In this document: positions 1 through 7,842 of the stretch, in pieces
How the letters are laid out: every line of letters starts with the position of its first letter
Position numbering within the stretch: the first letter of the stretch is position 1
Virus record (IMG/VR): IMGVR_UViG_3300031687_000077
Span: 1-29,214 of that record
Strand: one strand, 5' to 3'
DNA length: 29,214 nucleotides
From: a virus
Notes under the pieces: model-generated
Told to the model about the DNA's origin: nothing
The model's input: the letters and a program-made list of their open reading frames with translations, nothing else
Database searches by the model: none
Translations under genes and position numbers: made by a program

Positions 1-1
1 T

Positions 2-202
2 CATGGATATTATCCTGAGTGGAGAACTGCAAATCCATCATTTACTGAAATTGGGTCAGACCAAAACAGTCATTCATGGGGTCAATGGGACTACTTCACT
101 AACAGACGTTCAGATTGGGATACAGAGGTAGCAACTTTAGGTACTGACTTAGGTCAAATGAGAAACCATCACGCAGAAATGCTTGCAACAATTCCTGAAT
201 AG
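2..202 (+). CDS. 3' end of an unknown phage protein (5' truncated)
   Basis: An open frame enters from the left edge and ends at TAG 200-202, giving about 66 C-terminal residues. The peptide is rich in aromatic and polar residues (Trp, His, Asn) and ends in MLATIPE. A strong terminator follows 20 bases later, so this is the last gene of its transcription unit. I do not recognise the family. Its place before a virion-type gene block makes a structural role possible, but that is inference from position only. Confidence 0.7.
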   Translation, partial: HGYYPEWRTANPSFTEIGSDQNSHSWGQWDYFTNRRSDWDTEVATLGTDLGQMRNHHAEMLATIPE

Positions 203-221
203 AAAAACACTAAGATATTTT

Positions 222-246
222 AAAGGGTCATAAAGACCCTTTTTTC
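222..246 (+). terminator. Rho-independent terminator
   Basis: An 8-bp perfect stem (AAAGGGTC 222-229 with GACCCTTT 235-242) closes a 5-base loop and runs into a T tract ending at 245. It lies 20 bases after the stop of the truncated gene and before the next promoter region. Confidence 0.9.
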
Positions 247-257
247 TAGCATTAAAT

Positions 258-286
258 TTGCAAACGACTAAATAGTGTGGTATACT
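258..286 (+). promoter_or_regulatory. Sigma70-like promoter enclosing a late-type box
   Basis: TTGCAA (258-263) and TATACT (281-286) are separated by 17 bases, a usable sigma70 arrangement. The CTAAATA late-type box at 268-274 lies inside the spacer, so host-type and late-type initiation would compete for the same DNA. A start near 293 suits the ATG at 316 better than the TTG at 298. Confidence 0.5.
268..274 (+). promoter_or_regulatory. T4-type late promoter box CTAAATA
   Basis: CTAAATA matches six of the last seven bases of the T4 late core TATAAATA and recurs in intergenic positions through the window. It precedes the ligase-like gene at 316 in the late block. The assignment rests on motif and position only. 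Confidence 0.55.
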
Positions 287-315
287 TACAATATTAATTG
301 CAACAGACTAAACTT

Positions 316-1521
316 ATGGCTGGAAAGAACTTACATTTAGAACACCTCGAAGACGAAATCATTAACTATGGAATCGCAGGTGGTCGTGCATCAATCAATT
401 TCTTAAGAGAGTTAAGAGATATGATGAAAGGTAATGCATCAGGTCGTGTCAACATGACTGTTAAGTGGGACGGTGCTCCTGCAATTTGGTGTGGCCCTCA
501 TCCTGAAACAGGAAAATTCTTTATCGCAAAGAAATCACTATTCAATAAAGGTGGTGGACTTTTCTATTCTAGTATAAAGGAAATCAACGACACTTCCGAC
601 TTAAACGGAACACTTAAACAAAAATTTACAGAAGCATTCAATGCTTTTTCAGGTATCGGAATGAAAGAAATCCTGCAGGGAGACTTGATGTTTACTTCGG
701 GAGACAAAAGTAACACTAAGATGGATGGAGTAGATTACATTACATTCCAACCAAATACTATTGTATACGCAGTTCAGAAGGATTCTAAGTTAGGAAAAGA
801 GATTGCAAGTGCAACACTAGGTGTAGTTTGGCACACAACTTACAAGGGTTCAACAATCGAAGGTTTGTCTGCATCATTCGGTGCAAAACTTCCACCTGCA
901 CCATCCAAGGTTTGGCAAGATGATGCAACATACAAAGATACAACTGGTTATGGTAACATGACTGCACAAGAAACACTTAAACTAACACAAGCACTTACTG
1001 CTACAGGTAAATCATTTCATGGTATCACTGCGAAAGACCTCAAAAAGTTCAATGACATACAGGGAGTTCTTAATTCAAAAGGAGCTGCAGGTGCATCGTA
1101 CAAAACGTACACTAACACCCTTATCCGTAATAATAAATGGAATCCCAATGGAAAAGACTATCTTACACACGTTGAGAACTACTGGAGAGATAAGATAGTT
1201 GCAAAGGTTAAGATGCAAAAGACTAAAGACATCAAGATACAGGTTGGTAAAGATGTCATGAGAGACTTAAATATCATTAAGAAGATGGTAGATAACCTTG
1301 CTCAATTCCAAGGACATCTAATCACATCAAAATCATTGATTATTACTGCGTTAAATAGAATAAAGAGTATAGGAACCTTTGTTAAGACTGATAAAGGATT
1401 CAAGGTTGTAAACCCCGAAGGATATGTCGCAATCGACTCAGACGGGTCTGCAGTAAAACTTGTAGATAGAATGGAATTCAGTCATAATAACTTTACAGCT
1501 GCAAAGGCATGGGACAAATAA
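316..1521 (+). CDS. DUF6267-type phage protein, ligase/nucleotidyltransferase-like
   Basis: The protein is 401 aa from ATG 316; an in-frame TTG at 298 would add six residues, and neither start has a clear ribosome binding site. Its N-terminus resembles a protein widespread in marine T4-like phages that I recall as DUF6267. Residues 48-56 read TVKWDGAPA, which fits motif I (KxDG) of covalent nucleotidyltransferases with K50 as the possible nucleotidylated lysine. QGDLMF (121-126) could be motif III with Asp in place of Glu. Near the C-terminus PEGYVAI (367-373) fits motif IV and AVKLV (379-383) fits motif V. The gap between III and IV (about 240 residues) is far larger than in ligases, so an inserted helical domain or a diverged fold is implied. 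It is followed by a nucleotidyltransferase-kinase gene. The family match is recollection; ligase activity is inference. Confidence 0.75.
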   Translation: MAGKNLHLEHLEDEIINYGIAGGRASINFLRELRDMMKGNASGRVNMTVKWDGAPAIWCGPHPETGKFFIAKKSLFNKGGGLFYSSIKEINDTSDLNGTLKQKFTEAFNAFSGIGMKEILQGDLMFTSGDKSNTKMDGVDYITFQPNTIVYAVQKDSKLGKEIASATLGVVWHTTYKGSTIEGLSASFGAKLPPAPSKVWQDDATYKDTTGYGNMTAQETLKLTQALTATGKSFHGITAKDLKKFNDIQGVLNSKGAAGASYKTYTNTLIRNNKWNPNGKDYLTHVENYWRDKIVAKVKMQKTKDIKIQVGKDVMRDLNIIKKMVDNLAQFQGHLITSKSLIITALNRIKSIGTFVKTDKGFKVVNPEGYVAIDSDGSAVKLVDRMEFSHNNFTAAKAWDK

Positions 1522-1715
1522 TGAAAACATTCGGAGAGTTATTAGATGAGACAATTAGAGTACCTATAAGTATAGGTGATACAGTTCTCGGTGGTAAGTT
1601 CAAGAACAAAAAAATGATAGTAAAGTCTATCGAGAAAAATGAAAAGGGAGACATTACTATTAATGGTAAACCTTTCATGAAATTTAGGGTAATGAATCAA
1701 GATGAAATCGTTTAA
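1521..1715 (+). CDS. Small protein with T4 internal-protein-like N-terminus
   Basis: The protein is 64 aa. The start is the ATG in the TAATG overlap with the upstream stop; an ATG 12 bases earlier (1509) is also in frame but lies within the upstream gene. The first ten residues, MKTFGELLDE, line up almost position by position with the T4 capsid-targeting peptide MKTYQEFIAE, which gp21 cleaves after I/L-x-E. The rest (IGDTVLGGKFKNKK, then a short basic and acidic segment) looks like a compact beta domain of unknown function. Its 3' end overlaps the next gene by 14 bases, so the two are probably translationally coupled. Confidence 0.8.
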   Translation: MKTFGELLDETIRVPISIGDTVLGGKFKNKKMIVKSIEKNEKGDITINGKPFMKFRVMNQDEIV

Positions 1716-3003
1716 AAAACTATTTGAAGCAAAGGGTGAAAAGGTTGTATTTACTTTTGGTAGATTCAATCCACCTACTGTTGGTCACGGAAAACTAATC
1801 GATGCACTTAAGAAAGCATCGGGTGGTGGATATGCACCCCTAGTGTATATGTCACATTCCCAAGACCCAAAGAAGAATCCCTTAGACTATAACACAAAAT
1901 ACAAATGGATGAAGAAATTCTTTGGTAAGAAAGTTGGTGTAGTAAATTCAAATTCAAGACAGGTATTTCAAATTGTAACAGAACTATATTCTAGAGGATG
2001 TAGAGACGTGAGAATGGTTGTGGGTTCAGATAGAGTTAGAGAATTTGATACACTTATAAGAAAATACAATGGGTCTAAAGGTAAACATGGATTCTATAAT
2101 TTTGATAATATTGAAATCATATCTGCAGGGGAAAGAGACCCCGACTCAGATGATTTGGTTTCAGGAATGTCTGCAAGTAAAATGAGAAAGGCCGCAGAAG
2201 AAGGAGATTACGATTCTTTTAAACTGGGTGTTCCATCTAAAATGATGACCGACCAAGCGTTACTTTACAAAGAAGTAAGAAAAGGTATGAGTATCAAAGA
2301 AGAAACAATGCCAAACTATATGTTTGAGGATATGTTAACTGAAGGTGTTTATGACCAAGGTATATTCAAAGCAGTATTTCTAATGGGTGGGCCAGGAAGT
2401 GGTAAATCAACAGTGGTTGATGCACTATCTTTAAAGACACTAGGTCTTAAAATGATTAACAGTGACGTTCACTTTGAAAGACTTATGAAAGATGCAAATA
2501 TGTCTATGAAAATGACCAAGACTGGTAGTGGGGAAGTCAACCCCGAAAGAGATGCACTCAGAAGTAAAGGAAAGAAGATTGCAGGGAAACAATTATCAAT
2601 GCACGCTCCTGCTAGATTGGGATTAATCTTCGACACTACTAGTGCAAAAGCATCCAAGATTCAGAACTACAAAAAAGAATTGGATAAACTAGGTTACGAA
2701 TACAAAATGATATTTGTTAAGACTAGTCTATCACTTGCACAACGACTCAACTCAATGAGAGCAAGAGTAATACCCCCTGAAATTCTTATTAAAGAACATG
2801 AAATGGTCGCTAAAAATGCAGAAGGATTTAAAAGATTATTCAAAAAAGATTTCATAGAAATCCTAAACGATGATACAGTTAAGTCACTAGAAGCAAAATC
2901 TAGTAGACTATACGGACAGATGCTAGGATGGACTTCAAAGTTCCCTACGAATAAAGTTGCACTCGACTGGAAACAGCGAGAGTTAACCTTAAAAAAGAGA
3001 TAA
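1702..3003 (+). CDS. Nucleotidyltransferase (NMNAT/cytidylyltransferase-like) fused to P-loop kinase
   Basis: The protein is 433 aa in two parts. Residues about 13-185 form a cytidylyltransferase-like Rossmann domain: FGRFNPPTVGH (19-29) is the HxGH region with Thr for the first His, GSD is at 108-110, and SGMSASKMR (154-162) corresponds to the ISSTxxR motif. Residues about 222-433 are a P-loop kinase with MGGPGSGKST (228-237), an Asp after strand 2 (NSDVHFERL) and an Arg-rich lid around RLNSMRARVIPPE. The layout recalls NadR (NMN adenylyltransferase plus ribosylnicotinamide kinase), but the kinase half looks more like zeta-toxin/polynucleotide-kinase types, so the substrate is uncertain. The N-terminus MKSFKKLFE resembles a capsid-targeting peptide, and the linker carries MLTE (211-214) followed by Gly, a possible second prohead-protease site that would separate the two enzymes. 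Confidence 0.85.
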   Translation: MKSFKKLFEAKGEKVVFTFGRFNPPTVGHGKLIDALKKASGGGYAPLVYMSHSQDPKKNPLDYNTKYKWMKKFFGKKVGVVNSNSRQVFQIVTELYSRGCRDVRMVVGSDRVREFDTLIRKYNGSKGKHGFYNFDNIEIISAGERDPDSDDLVSGMSASKMRKAAEEGDYDSFKLGVPSKMMTDQALLYKEVRKGMSIKEETMPNYMFEDMLTEGVYDQGIFKAVFLMGGPGSGKSTVVDALSLKTLGLKMINSDVHFERLMKDANMSMKMTKTGSGEVNPERDALRSKGKKIAGKQLSMHAPARLGLIFDTTSAKASKIQNYKKELDKLGYEYKMIFVKTSLSLAQRLNSMRARVIPPEILIKEHEMVAKNAEGFKRLFKKDFIEILNDDTVKSLEAKSSRLYGQMLGWTSKFPTNKVALDWKQRELTLKKR

Positions 3004-3006
3004 ATA
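3000..3006 (+). promoter_or_regulatory. Late-type box ATAAATA, 5 bases before the ATG
   Basis: ATAAATA overlaps the stop codon of the kinase gene and ends five bases before ATG 3012. T4 late transcripts start about six bases after the box, which would put the RNA 5' end at or next to the start codon. The same five-base spacing recurs at 6576 and 10719. Confidence 0.5.
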
Positions 3007-3011
3007 ACAAT

Positions 3012-4670
3012 ATGGATATATTAAACCAAATACTTAACGCACAAAAAGAAGTCAGAAAAGAAAAGGTTCAGAACTTCCAATCAATGTTTGAAGAAGACGA
3101 TAACCCTTGTTGGAAAGGTTTTAAGCAATTGGGGATGAAAAAGAAGAACGGTAAAGAAGTACCTAATTGTGTCCCTATGAGTAAAGAAGAACTTAAGTTG
3201 GCAGGTATCCGAAAAGAAGAGGTAGATTACTCTCACTTTAATGAACAGAATGTTGCAATCAAAACTGCAAATACAAAAGCAAAACAAATCGATGATTTGG
3301 AATCTCTTAAAATTAAACACGAAAAGGAAATCGAAAATCTAAAGAAAAGACACGATAGAGATAACGATAGACTTGCAGGTGAAAAAGAGAGAGAATCAGA
3401 AAACGATGCAATCTCTAAGAAGAGAGATGCAACTAGAAGTGAATCTATTGATGAGAAGTTCAAACCTTATGCAGATAAAGTATATTCTAGATGTGTAGAT
3501 TTCTACATTCAATTCAGAGGTGGTAAAGGAGACAGAATCACTTCAGAAGAGAATAAGAAGGACTTTGAAACTGCAAAGAAGATGATTGATGCATATTGTA
3601 GAACAAATAAAATCAAACAGAAACCAGTTTACTCAACACCTCAAGAAGGTTCAAGTGCATACAAAGTCGGTCTTATGATTGACAACTCTTATAGTAAAAC
3701 AGATGACTATGAAAGAGGTGTAGACTTACAACCTCTATATGTGTCATTAAGTAAACTAAAGACTGCAGAAGACCACGGTGGTGGTTGGGATAAAGCAACT
3801 CCTTCAGATTCCCGAAGATTGAAAGGGGCAGTAATTGGTGAAGAAAAGAATTGTGGTTGTGGTAAAACTCCTTGTGAAACATACGGTGAAGAAGTCCAAG
3901 AAAGAAATTCAGATGTAATGAAAAAGAGAAATCAGTCTCAACAAAAGGCCCATCAAAAAGCAATGATGAAGTCTGCAAAAAAGTCTATCAAGGACTATGA
4001 TGCAAAGAATAAGAATAAGAATGAAGATACCGAAGTCGAAGAAGGTAAAATCAAATACCGTGGTAATCTAAAAGACCTATTGAACTCTAAACTCAAGGAA
4101 GAAGAAAAAGTAGAATGTCCTGAGTGTAACGGTCAAGAAGGTGGATGTGACCATTGTGGTGGTACAGGTTATCATGTAACAGAAGGTAAATTAGTTTCAG
4201 CTATTCAGGACGTTATTGATAATGTTATGAATAAAATCAATCAACAAGTCGGAAAAGAGATTGCTAAGAACCAAGAGAAAGGTCTTGGTATGTTGAATAC
4301 ACTAGGTTCATTTGTTGGTTACAAGGTCACTGATAAGAAACAAGAGAAAGGAAAGTTATTCCTTAAGTTTGGTGACAATATGGACGAAGAATTACAAGAA
4401 AGGGACTATAAATCAGAGTACGAGAACTACCATAAAGACCCTGAACAAATCAAAAGACGTGCGAAGAGAAATGAAGCACGAAGAATGTTAAAGAATAGAA
4501 AAGGAATTAAAGGTAAGGATGTTCATCATAAAGATAACAACCCTATGAATAATGATAAAGATAATCTATCGATTGTTTCACAAAAGTTCAATAGAACCGA
4601 ACCAAGACTTAGAATCAATGCTCAGTGGGTTAAGGCCGCTGCTAAAAACAAGAACAAAAAGGGGAAATAG
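3012..4670 (+). CDS. Long modular protein with Cys clusters and C-terminal HNH-like nuclease domain
   Basis: The protein is 552 aa. Near the N-terminus it carries NPCWKGFKQLGMKKK followed by PNCVP, a short module common in marine phage proteins. Next come a charged probable coiled coil (about 80-150), a globular stretch (about 155-270), and a Cys cluster NCGCGKTPC encoded near 3850-3880. A second cluster near 4117-4164, CPECNGQEGGCDHCGG, looks like a DnaJ-type zinc ribbon. The last roughly 110 residues look like an HNH domain: a basic RRAKRNEARRM helix, then VHHKDNNPMNNDKDNL. Modules are joined by acidic linkers containing EEGK, VTEGK and LQERD. No SD sequence precedes ATG 3012. The likely role is a virion or packaged protein with DNA-nicking potential; this is inference from domain and location. 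Confidence 0.8.
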   Translation: MDILNQILNAQKEVRKEKVQNFQSMFEEDDNPCWKGFKQLGMKKKNGKEVPNCVPMSKEELKLAGIRKEEVDYSHFNEQNVAIKTANTKAKQIDDLESLKIKHEKEIENLKKRHDRDNDRLAGEKERESENDAISKKRDATRSESIDEKFKPYADKVYSRCVDFYIQFRGGKGDRITSEENKKDFETAKKMIDAYCRTNKIKQKPVYSTPQEGSSAYKVGLMIDNSYSKTDDYERGVDLQPLYVSLSKLKTAEDHGGGWDKATPSDSRRLKGAVIGEEKNCGCGKTPCETYGEEVQERNSDVMKKRNQSQQKAHQKAMMKSAKKSIKDYDAKNKNKNEDTEVEEGKIKYRGNLKDLLNSKLKEEEKVECPECNGQEGGCDHCGGTGYHVTEGKLVSAIQDVIDNVMNKINQQVGKEIAKNQEKGLGMLNTLGSFVGYKVTDKKQEKGKLFLKFGDNMDEELQERDYKSEYENYHKDPEQIKRRAKRNEARRMLKNRKGIKGKDVHHKDNNPMNNDKDNLSIVSQKFNRTEPRLRINAQWVKAAAKNKNKKGK

Positions 4671-4672
4671 AA

Positions 4673-6310
4673 ATGTCAGACGGTAACAAAAACAATAACG
4701 GAGTTCATGAAGTGGGAACAGAGGAAACTCGTCTTGCATACCAAAATGATACTCCTGGCCAACAGGTTGAAAGATATCTCAATACAATCAATCAAGTGAT
4801 TGAAGAAAAGAAAGAGAAACAAAAGAAAGCTTTCACTAAGGTATTCGATAACCCCCTTAAAGGATTCCCTTACAATGAAACTTTAGATGATTCTTTTGTT
4901 GATGATATTCAAGAAGCACCTAAGTTAAAGAACTTGATACCTGAATTTGAAAAGATTGTAAAGACTAAAGGTGCAGCTAAAGTACAAGGTACTATGGTAG
5001 ATATGTTTACTGCAAGTGTTATTGTAAAAGCATATGAACAAGTCAATGATAAGAACAAAAAGAGAATGGAGACATCAAATGTATTCACTCTTATTAAACT
5101 TGCACAAAAAGTTATGGGTATGAAAGAAGAAACTGTATCAGAAGCAATGAAAATAAAAGATATCTTCAAGAAACATAAAAGAGAACTTACAAAAGCATAC
5201 AAAACTGGTGATTTATCATTCTCAGGGTCGGCAGGTAAGAAAGCAGAAGATGACCTAACAACATGGGCGATGGACAACAATGAAATTAAGACTGATGACC
5301 CCGATGAGTTTTTTGATTGGTTGTCTCGTGACCTTGAAGATATAGTCAAAGGTAAAATTAGAGAAGAAACTGTTTCTGAAAAAGTAGAGTACGCAGAGTA
5401 CAAATTCAAAAACAAAAAAGATGCTCAGAAAGCACTAGACTACTTTAAAAGTCAACAGAGAATTAAACTAGACATCAACGATGATGGATTAAGTCAAGGT
5501 GAACTTGCAATCGATGCTGGTAATAAGGACATGACTAAACAACACAAAGAAGTGTTGAAAATGTTTAAACCAAAAGTTCTAACAACAGAAGGTACTGAAC
5601 AGGATGCTTCGGGTGAAGGAACACCAAATAAAGATGATGTTCATTTACCTACTGATGCCAGAGATGATAACGGAGTACTTTCAGAAGGTAAAATGAGTGA
5701 ACTATTCCTAGACATTCAACAAGGTGCTACAGCAAAAGACATCGCAAGAGACTATCCAGTTACACTTGCACAAGCAAAAGACTTCCTTAAAGATTACTAC
5801 GGTCAGAAGAAAAAACCTATGAATATGGGTGAAGGAATGCAAAGTTCTAAACTTACTGGACAAGAGATATCAGTATACTTCAAGAGAAATAAAGTTAGAG
5901 ATGCAGAAACAAGAAAGGCAGTTGAATTCGCACTTGACCATGGTGGTGCATACTCTTATGCAATCAAAGGTATTGAGAAGATGAAGAAAGGTCTCTCAAA
6001 GAATAAAGATGTTGTAAAAGCACTCAACTTTGCAAACTATGGTGAATCAGTTAAGGTTCCTTCAGTAGGATTCCAGTTTAAGGAAGACTCACCTGTTGCA
6101 GGTAATATGCAAGTCGAAGGAGACCCATATATACCTCAGAAGAAAGGAGTTAACAAGAACATTGCGAACTACTGGAATAAAGAGATTAAAGGGTTAAAAG
6201 ACAAAGAACTAGAAGCAATCCAATCCATGTACATGATAACAGACCATAGTGGTGTTGTTCAAATGTACAAGGCAGGTAAAAGAGACTTTATTAAGTCTAT
6301 AAAATCCTAA
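4673..6310 (+). CDS. Long modular phage protein, probable virion/internal protein
   Basis: The protein is 545 aa and starts three bases after the HNH gene. It contains several small charged helical modules joined by acidic linkers: ETVSEAMKIKDIFKKHKREL, ETVSEKVEYAEYKFKNKKDA, VLTTEGTEQDASGEG, GVLSEGKMSELFLDIQQGAT and MGEGMQSSKLTGQEISVYFK each begin or flank a module. The recurring [V/L]-x-E followed by G, A or K resembles prohead-protease sites, so cleavage into peptides in the head is possible. The module after LSEGKMSEL has an HTH-like pattern (AKDIARDYPVTLAQAKDFLK). I recognise no catalytic motif. A late-type box directly follows its stop. Confidence 0.8.
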   Translation: MSDGNKNNNGVHEVGTEETRLAYQNDTPGQQVERYLNTINQVIEEKKEKQKKAFTKVFDNPLKGFPYNETLDDSFVDDIQEAPKLKNLIPEFEKIVKTKGAAKVQGTMVDMFTASVIVKAYEQVNDKNKKRMETSNVFTLIKLAQKVMGMKEETVSEAMKIKDIFKKHKRELTKAYKTGDLSFSGSAGKKAEDDLTTWAMDNNEIKTDDPDEFFDWLSRDLEDIVKGKIREETVSEKVEYAEYKFKNKKDAQKALDYFKSQQRIKLDINDDGLSQGELAIDAGNKDMTKQHKEVLKMFKPKVLTTEGTEQDASGEGTPNKDDVHLPTDARDDNGVLSEGKMSELFLDIQQGATAKDIARDYPVTLAQAKDFLKDYYGQKKKPMNMGEGMQSSKLTGQEISVYFKRNKVRDAETRKAVEFALDHGGAYSYAIKGIEKMKKGLSKNKDVVKALNFANYGESVKVPSVGFQFKEDSPVAGNMQVEGDPYIPQKKGVNKNIANYWNKEIKGLKDKELEAIQSMYMITDHSGVVQMYKAGKRDFIKSIKS

Positions 6311-6317
6311 CTAAATA
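6311..6317 (+). promoter_or_regulatory. Late-type box CTAAATA
   Basis: CTAAATA begins one base after the stop of the modular protein and precedes a small gene that uses a TTG start. It matches the other intergenic boxes in the window. Confidence 0.5.
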
Positions 6318-6330
6318 CTTGGAGAAGTAC

Positions 6331-6579
6331 TTGAAGGATATCTTGACGGAACAACACGGAACAGGTATTAAATATCTGATTAGGACGTTTAATGATTCGG
6401 TTCCTTTAGAGATTGTGAATGGCATGAAGAAGACTATGCACATTCTAAGTGGTAATGGGTGGTGTATGAGAGAACGAGGTTATATGCCAATTGAACTAAA
6501 ACTGGGTAAAGAATATACAATGAAGGGAAACCTTGAAAAAGGGGAATCTGAGTTGGTAGTTAGAATCCAAATAACATAA
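6331..6579 (+). CDS. Small protein with TTG start
   Basis: The protein is 82 aa. I chose TTG 6331 because GGAG (6321-6324) sits six bases upstream; TTG 6319 (four more residues, MEKY) and ATG 6424 are alternatives. The N-terminus MKDILTE is again a short peptide ending in L-x-E. The remaining sequence is beta-rich and carries a GNGWCMRERGYMPIELKLG segment, with no recognised family. A late-type box overlaps its 3' end. Confidence 0.6.
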   Translation: MKDILTEQHGTGIKYLIRTFNDSVPLEIVNGMKKTMHILSGNGWCMRERGYMPIELKLGKEYTMKGNLEKGESELVVRIQIT

Positions 6580-6582
6580 ATA
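6576..6582 (+). promoter_or_regulatory. Late-type box ATAAATA, 5 bases before the ATG
   Basis: ATAAATA overlaps the upstream stop codon and ends five bases before ATG 6588. No SD sequence is seen for this start, so a late transcript would be leaderless or nearly so. Confidence 0.5.
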
Positions 6583-6587
6583 AAGAT

Positions 6588-6971
6588 ATGAGTCATAAAA
6601 CAGAAAACTGGCAAGATGCACTATTAAGAGTTCGTAAGGGTCTTAATGAGTCAAACACACCTGTTGAAAAAACAGAAGACGAAATCATCTCGGAAGAGAT
6701 TGATGCACTTATCGGGTTATTAGAAGACGATAAAAAGGATGCATTGAAAGATGTCCCTAGTGCTGGTGATAAATTTGATGCAACTAAACTTAAAGACGCT
6801 GACGGTAAAAAGTTGTATGATACTGGTATCAAAGAAAATGCACTAGAAGGTATGTTAACTAAACTTACCGAAAAAAATATGTTAGGTAGACTTGCAAAGT
6901 CAATGGAACTTAACGAAGAAAACAAACAAAAATTATTCGATTATTTCGAATCAGGAGAGTTAGAACAATGA
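6588..6971 (+). CDS. Acidic small protein, putative internal head protein
   Basis: The protein is 127 aa, strongly charged and mainly helical. The N-terminal 21 residues end in GLNE, then SNTPVEK, a possible L-x-E cleavage site. A long acidic segment follows (EDEIISEEIDALIGLLEDD), then a segment with DATKLKDADGKKLYDTG. It overlaps the next gene by an ATGA. No family recognised; the packaged-protein idea rests on the N-terminus and neighbours. Confidence 0.75.
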   Translation: MSHKTENWQDALLRVRKGLNESNTPVEKTEDEIISEEIDALIGLLEDDKKDALKDVPSAGDKFDATKLKDADGKKLYDTGIKENALEGMLTKLTEKNMLGRLAKSMELNEENKQKLFDYFESGELEQ

Positions 6972-7447
6972 GTTTTACAGGATTTCAATTAGGTTTAACA
7001 GATTCTTTAATCGAAGCATCTAAAAAAGTTGTAGAGTCATCAGCAGAATATAAGAAGTTCTTTGATGGTGCATTAAAGAAATTTGGTGTTACATCCCCAG
7101 CAGAATTATCAGATGAGAAGAAGAAAGCTTTCTTTGATTACATCGATAAGAACTGGAATGGTGAAGATGAGTCAGGAAAAGACGGTGCAAAATCAGAAGG
7201 AACACTTCCACCTGCTCTTCAAAAACACTTAGACAAGAAAAACGGCAAAAAAGACGATTCTAAAGACGAAGACAAAGAAGATGTCAAAGAAGGCGAATTA
7301 CCACCTGCATTGCAAAAAGCAATAGACAAGAAGAACGGTAAAAAAACTGATGACAAAGAAGATGTCAAAGAAGAAGAGAAAGACGAAGAAGAAGTAGAAG
7401 AATCTCCAAAACCATCGAAAAAATTCCTAAAAGCACGGTATAGTTAA
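6968..7447 (+). CDS. Small protein with LPPALQK tandem repeat
   Basis: The protein is 159 aa and starts at the ATGA overlap. The N-terminus ends in SLIE, then ASKK (residues 13-20), a possible I/L-x-E site. Residues about 28-63 form a helical module (KKFFDGALKKFG, AELSDEKKKAFFDYID) that I have seen in marine phage proteins. After it come two copies of a 17-residue repeat, LPPALQKxxDKKNGKK type (79-95 and 110-126), each followed by a Lys/Asp/Glu-rich spacer ending in EDVKE. The tail is highly charged and probably disordered, ending with a basic KKFLKARYS. Confidence 0.8.
   Translation: MSFTGFQLGLTDSLIEASKKVVESSAEYKKFFDGALKKFGVTSPAELSDEKKKAFFDYIDKNWNGEDESGKDGAKSEGTLPPALQKHLDKKNGKKDDSKDEDKEDVKEGELPPALQKAIDKKNGKKTDDKEDVKEEEKDEEEVEESPKPSKKFLKARYS
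7202..7345 (+). repeat. In-gene tandem repeat encoding LPPALQK...KKNGKK
   Basis: Two 51-base units (7202-7252 and 7295-7345) encode 17-residue repeats identical at most positions, separated by a 42-base acidic/lysine spacer. Many differences between the DNA copies are synonymous, so the repeat is kept at the protein level and is not a recent duplication. Confidence 0.85.
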
Positions 7448-7451
7448 TACC

Positions 7452-7841
7452 ATGAGTTTAGTTAGAGTCATCAAAGAACATAATATCCTTGCAGAAGCAA
7501 GTAGAGATTATTACAAACAGGTAGATGCTCTTATTGGTAAACACGGGAATGAAACAGCATTCAGGTACAAGTCACCTATGCACAATAAAATGATTACAGA
7601 TATCAAAAAATTGATGAAATCTGAAAAAGAGTTTCCTGAGTCACAAAAAACTTCTACTAACATCATGAAGAACATGAATGCAGGTTTTGAGATGATGGGT
7701 TACGAAGAAAACATAGTTATGACTGAAAGACAACACAAATCACTGGACAAAGATTGGACAGGTGATACTGCATTTAGAGAAGACCTTGCAAGAATATTAA
7801 TGCAAGACGCTATTATGTCACACGCAATATTTGGAGAGTAA
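7452..7841 (+). CDS. Small helical protein, putative internal head protein
   Basis: The protein is 129 aa and starts four bases after the previous stop, with only a weak binding site. Its first 15 residues, MSLVRVIKEHNILAE, end in L-A-E and are followed by ASRDYY, a good candidate capsid-targeting peptide. The rest is helical with several Met and Lys residues (MHNKMITDIKKLMKSEKEF). No catalytic motif or known family is recognised. Confidence 0.75.
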   Translation: MSLVRVIKEHNILAEASRDYYKQVDALIGKHGNETAFRYKSPMHNKMITDIKKLMKSEKEFPESQKTSTNIMKNMNAGFEMMGYEENIVMTERQHKSLDKDWTGDTAFREDLARILMQDAIMSHAIFGE

Positions 7842-7842
7842 C

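Noticed and set aside
4909-5415. Minus-strand ORF of 168 codons
   Set aside because: It is the shadow of the modular protein gene; its Ser/Leu-rich composition is the reverse complement of Lys/Glu codons.
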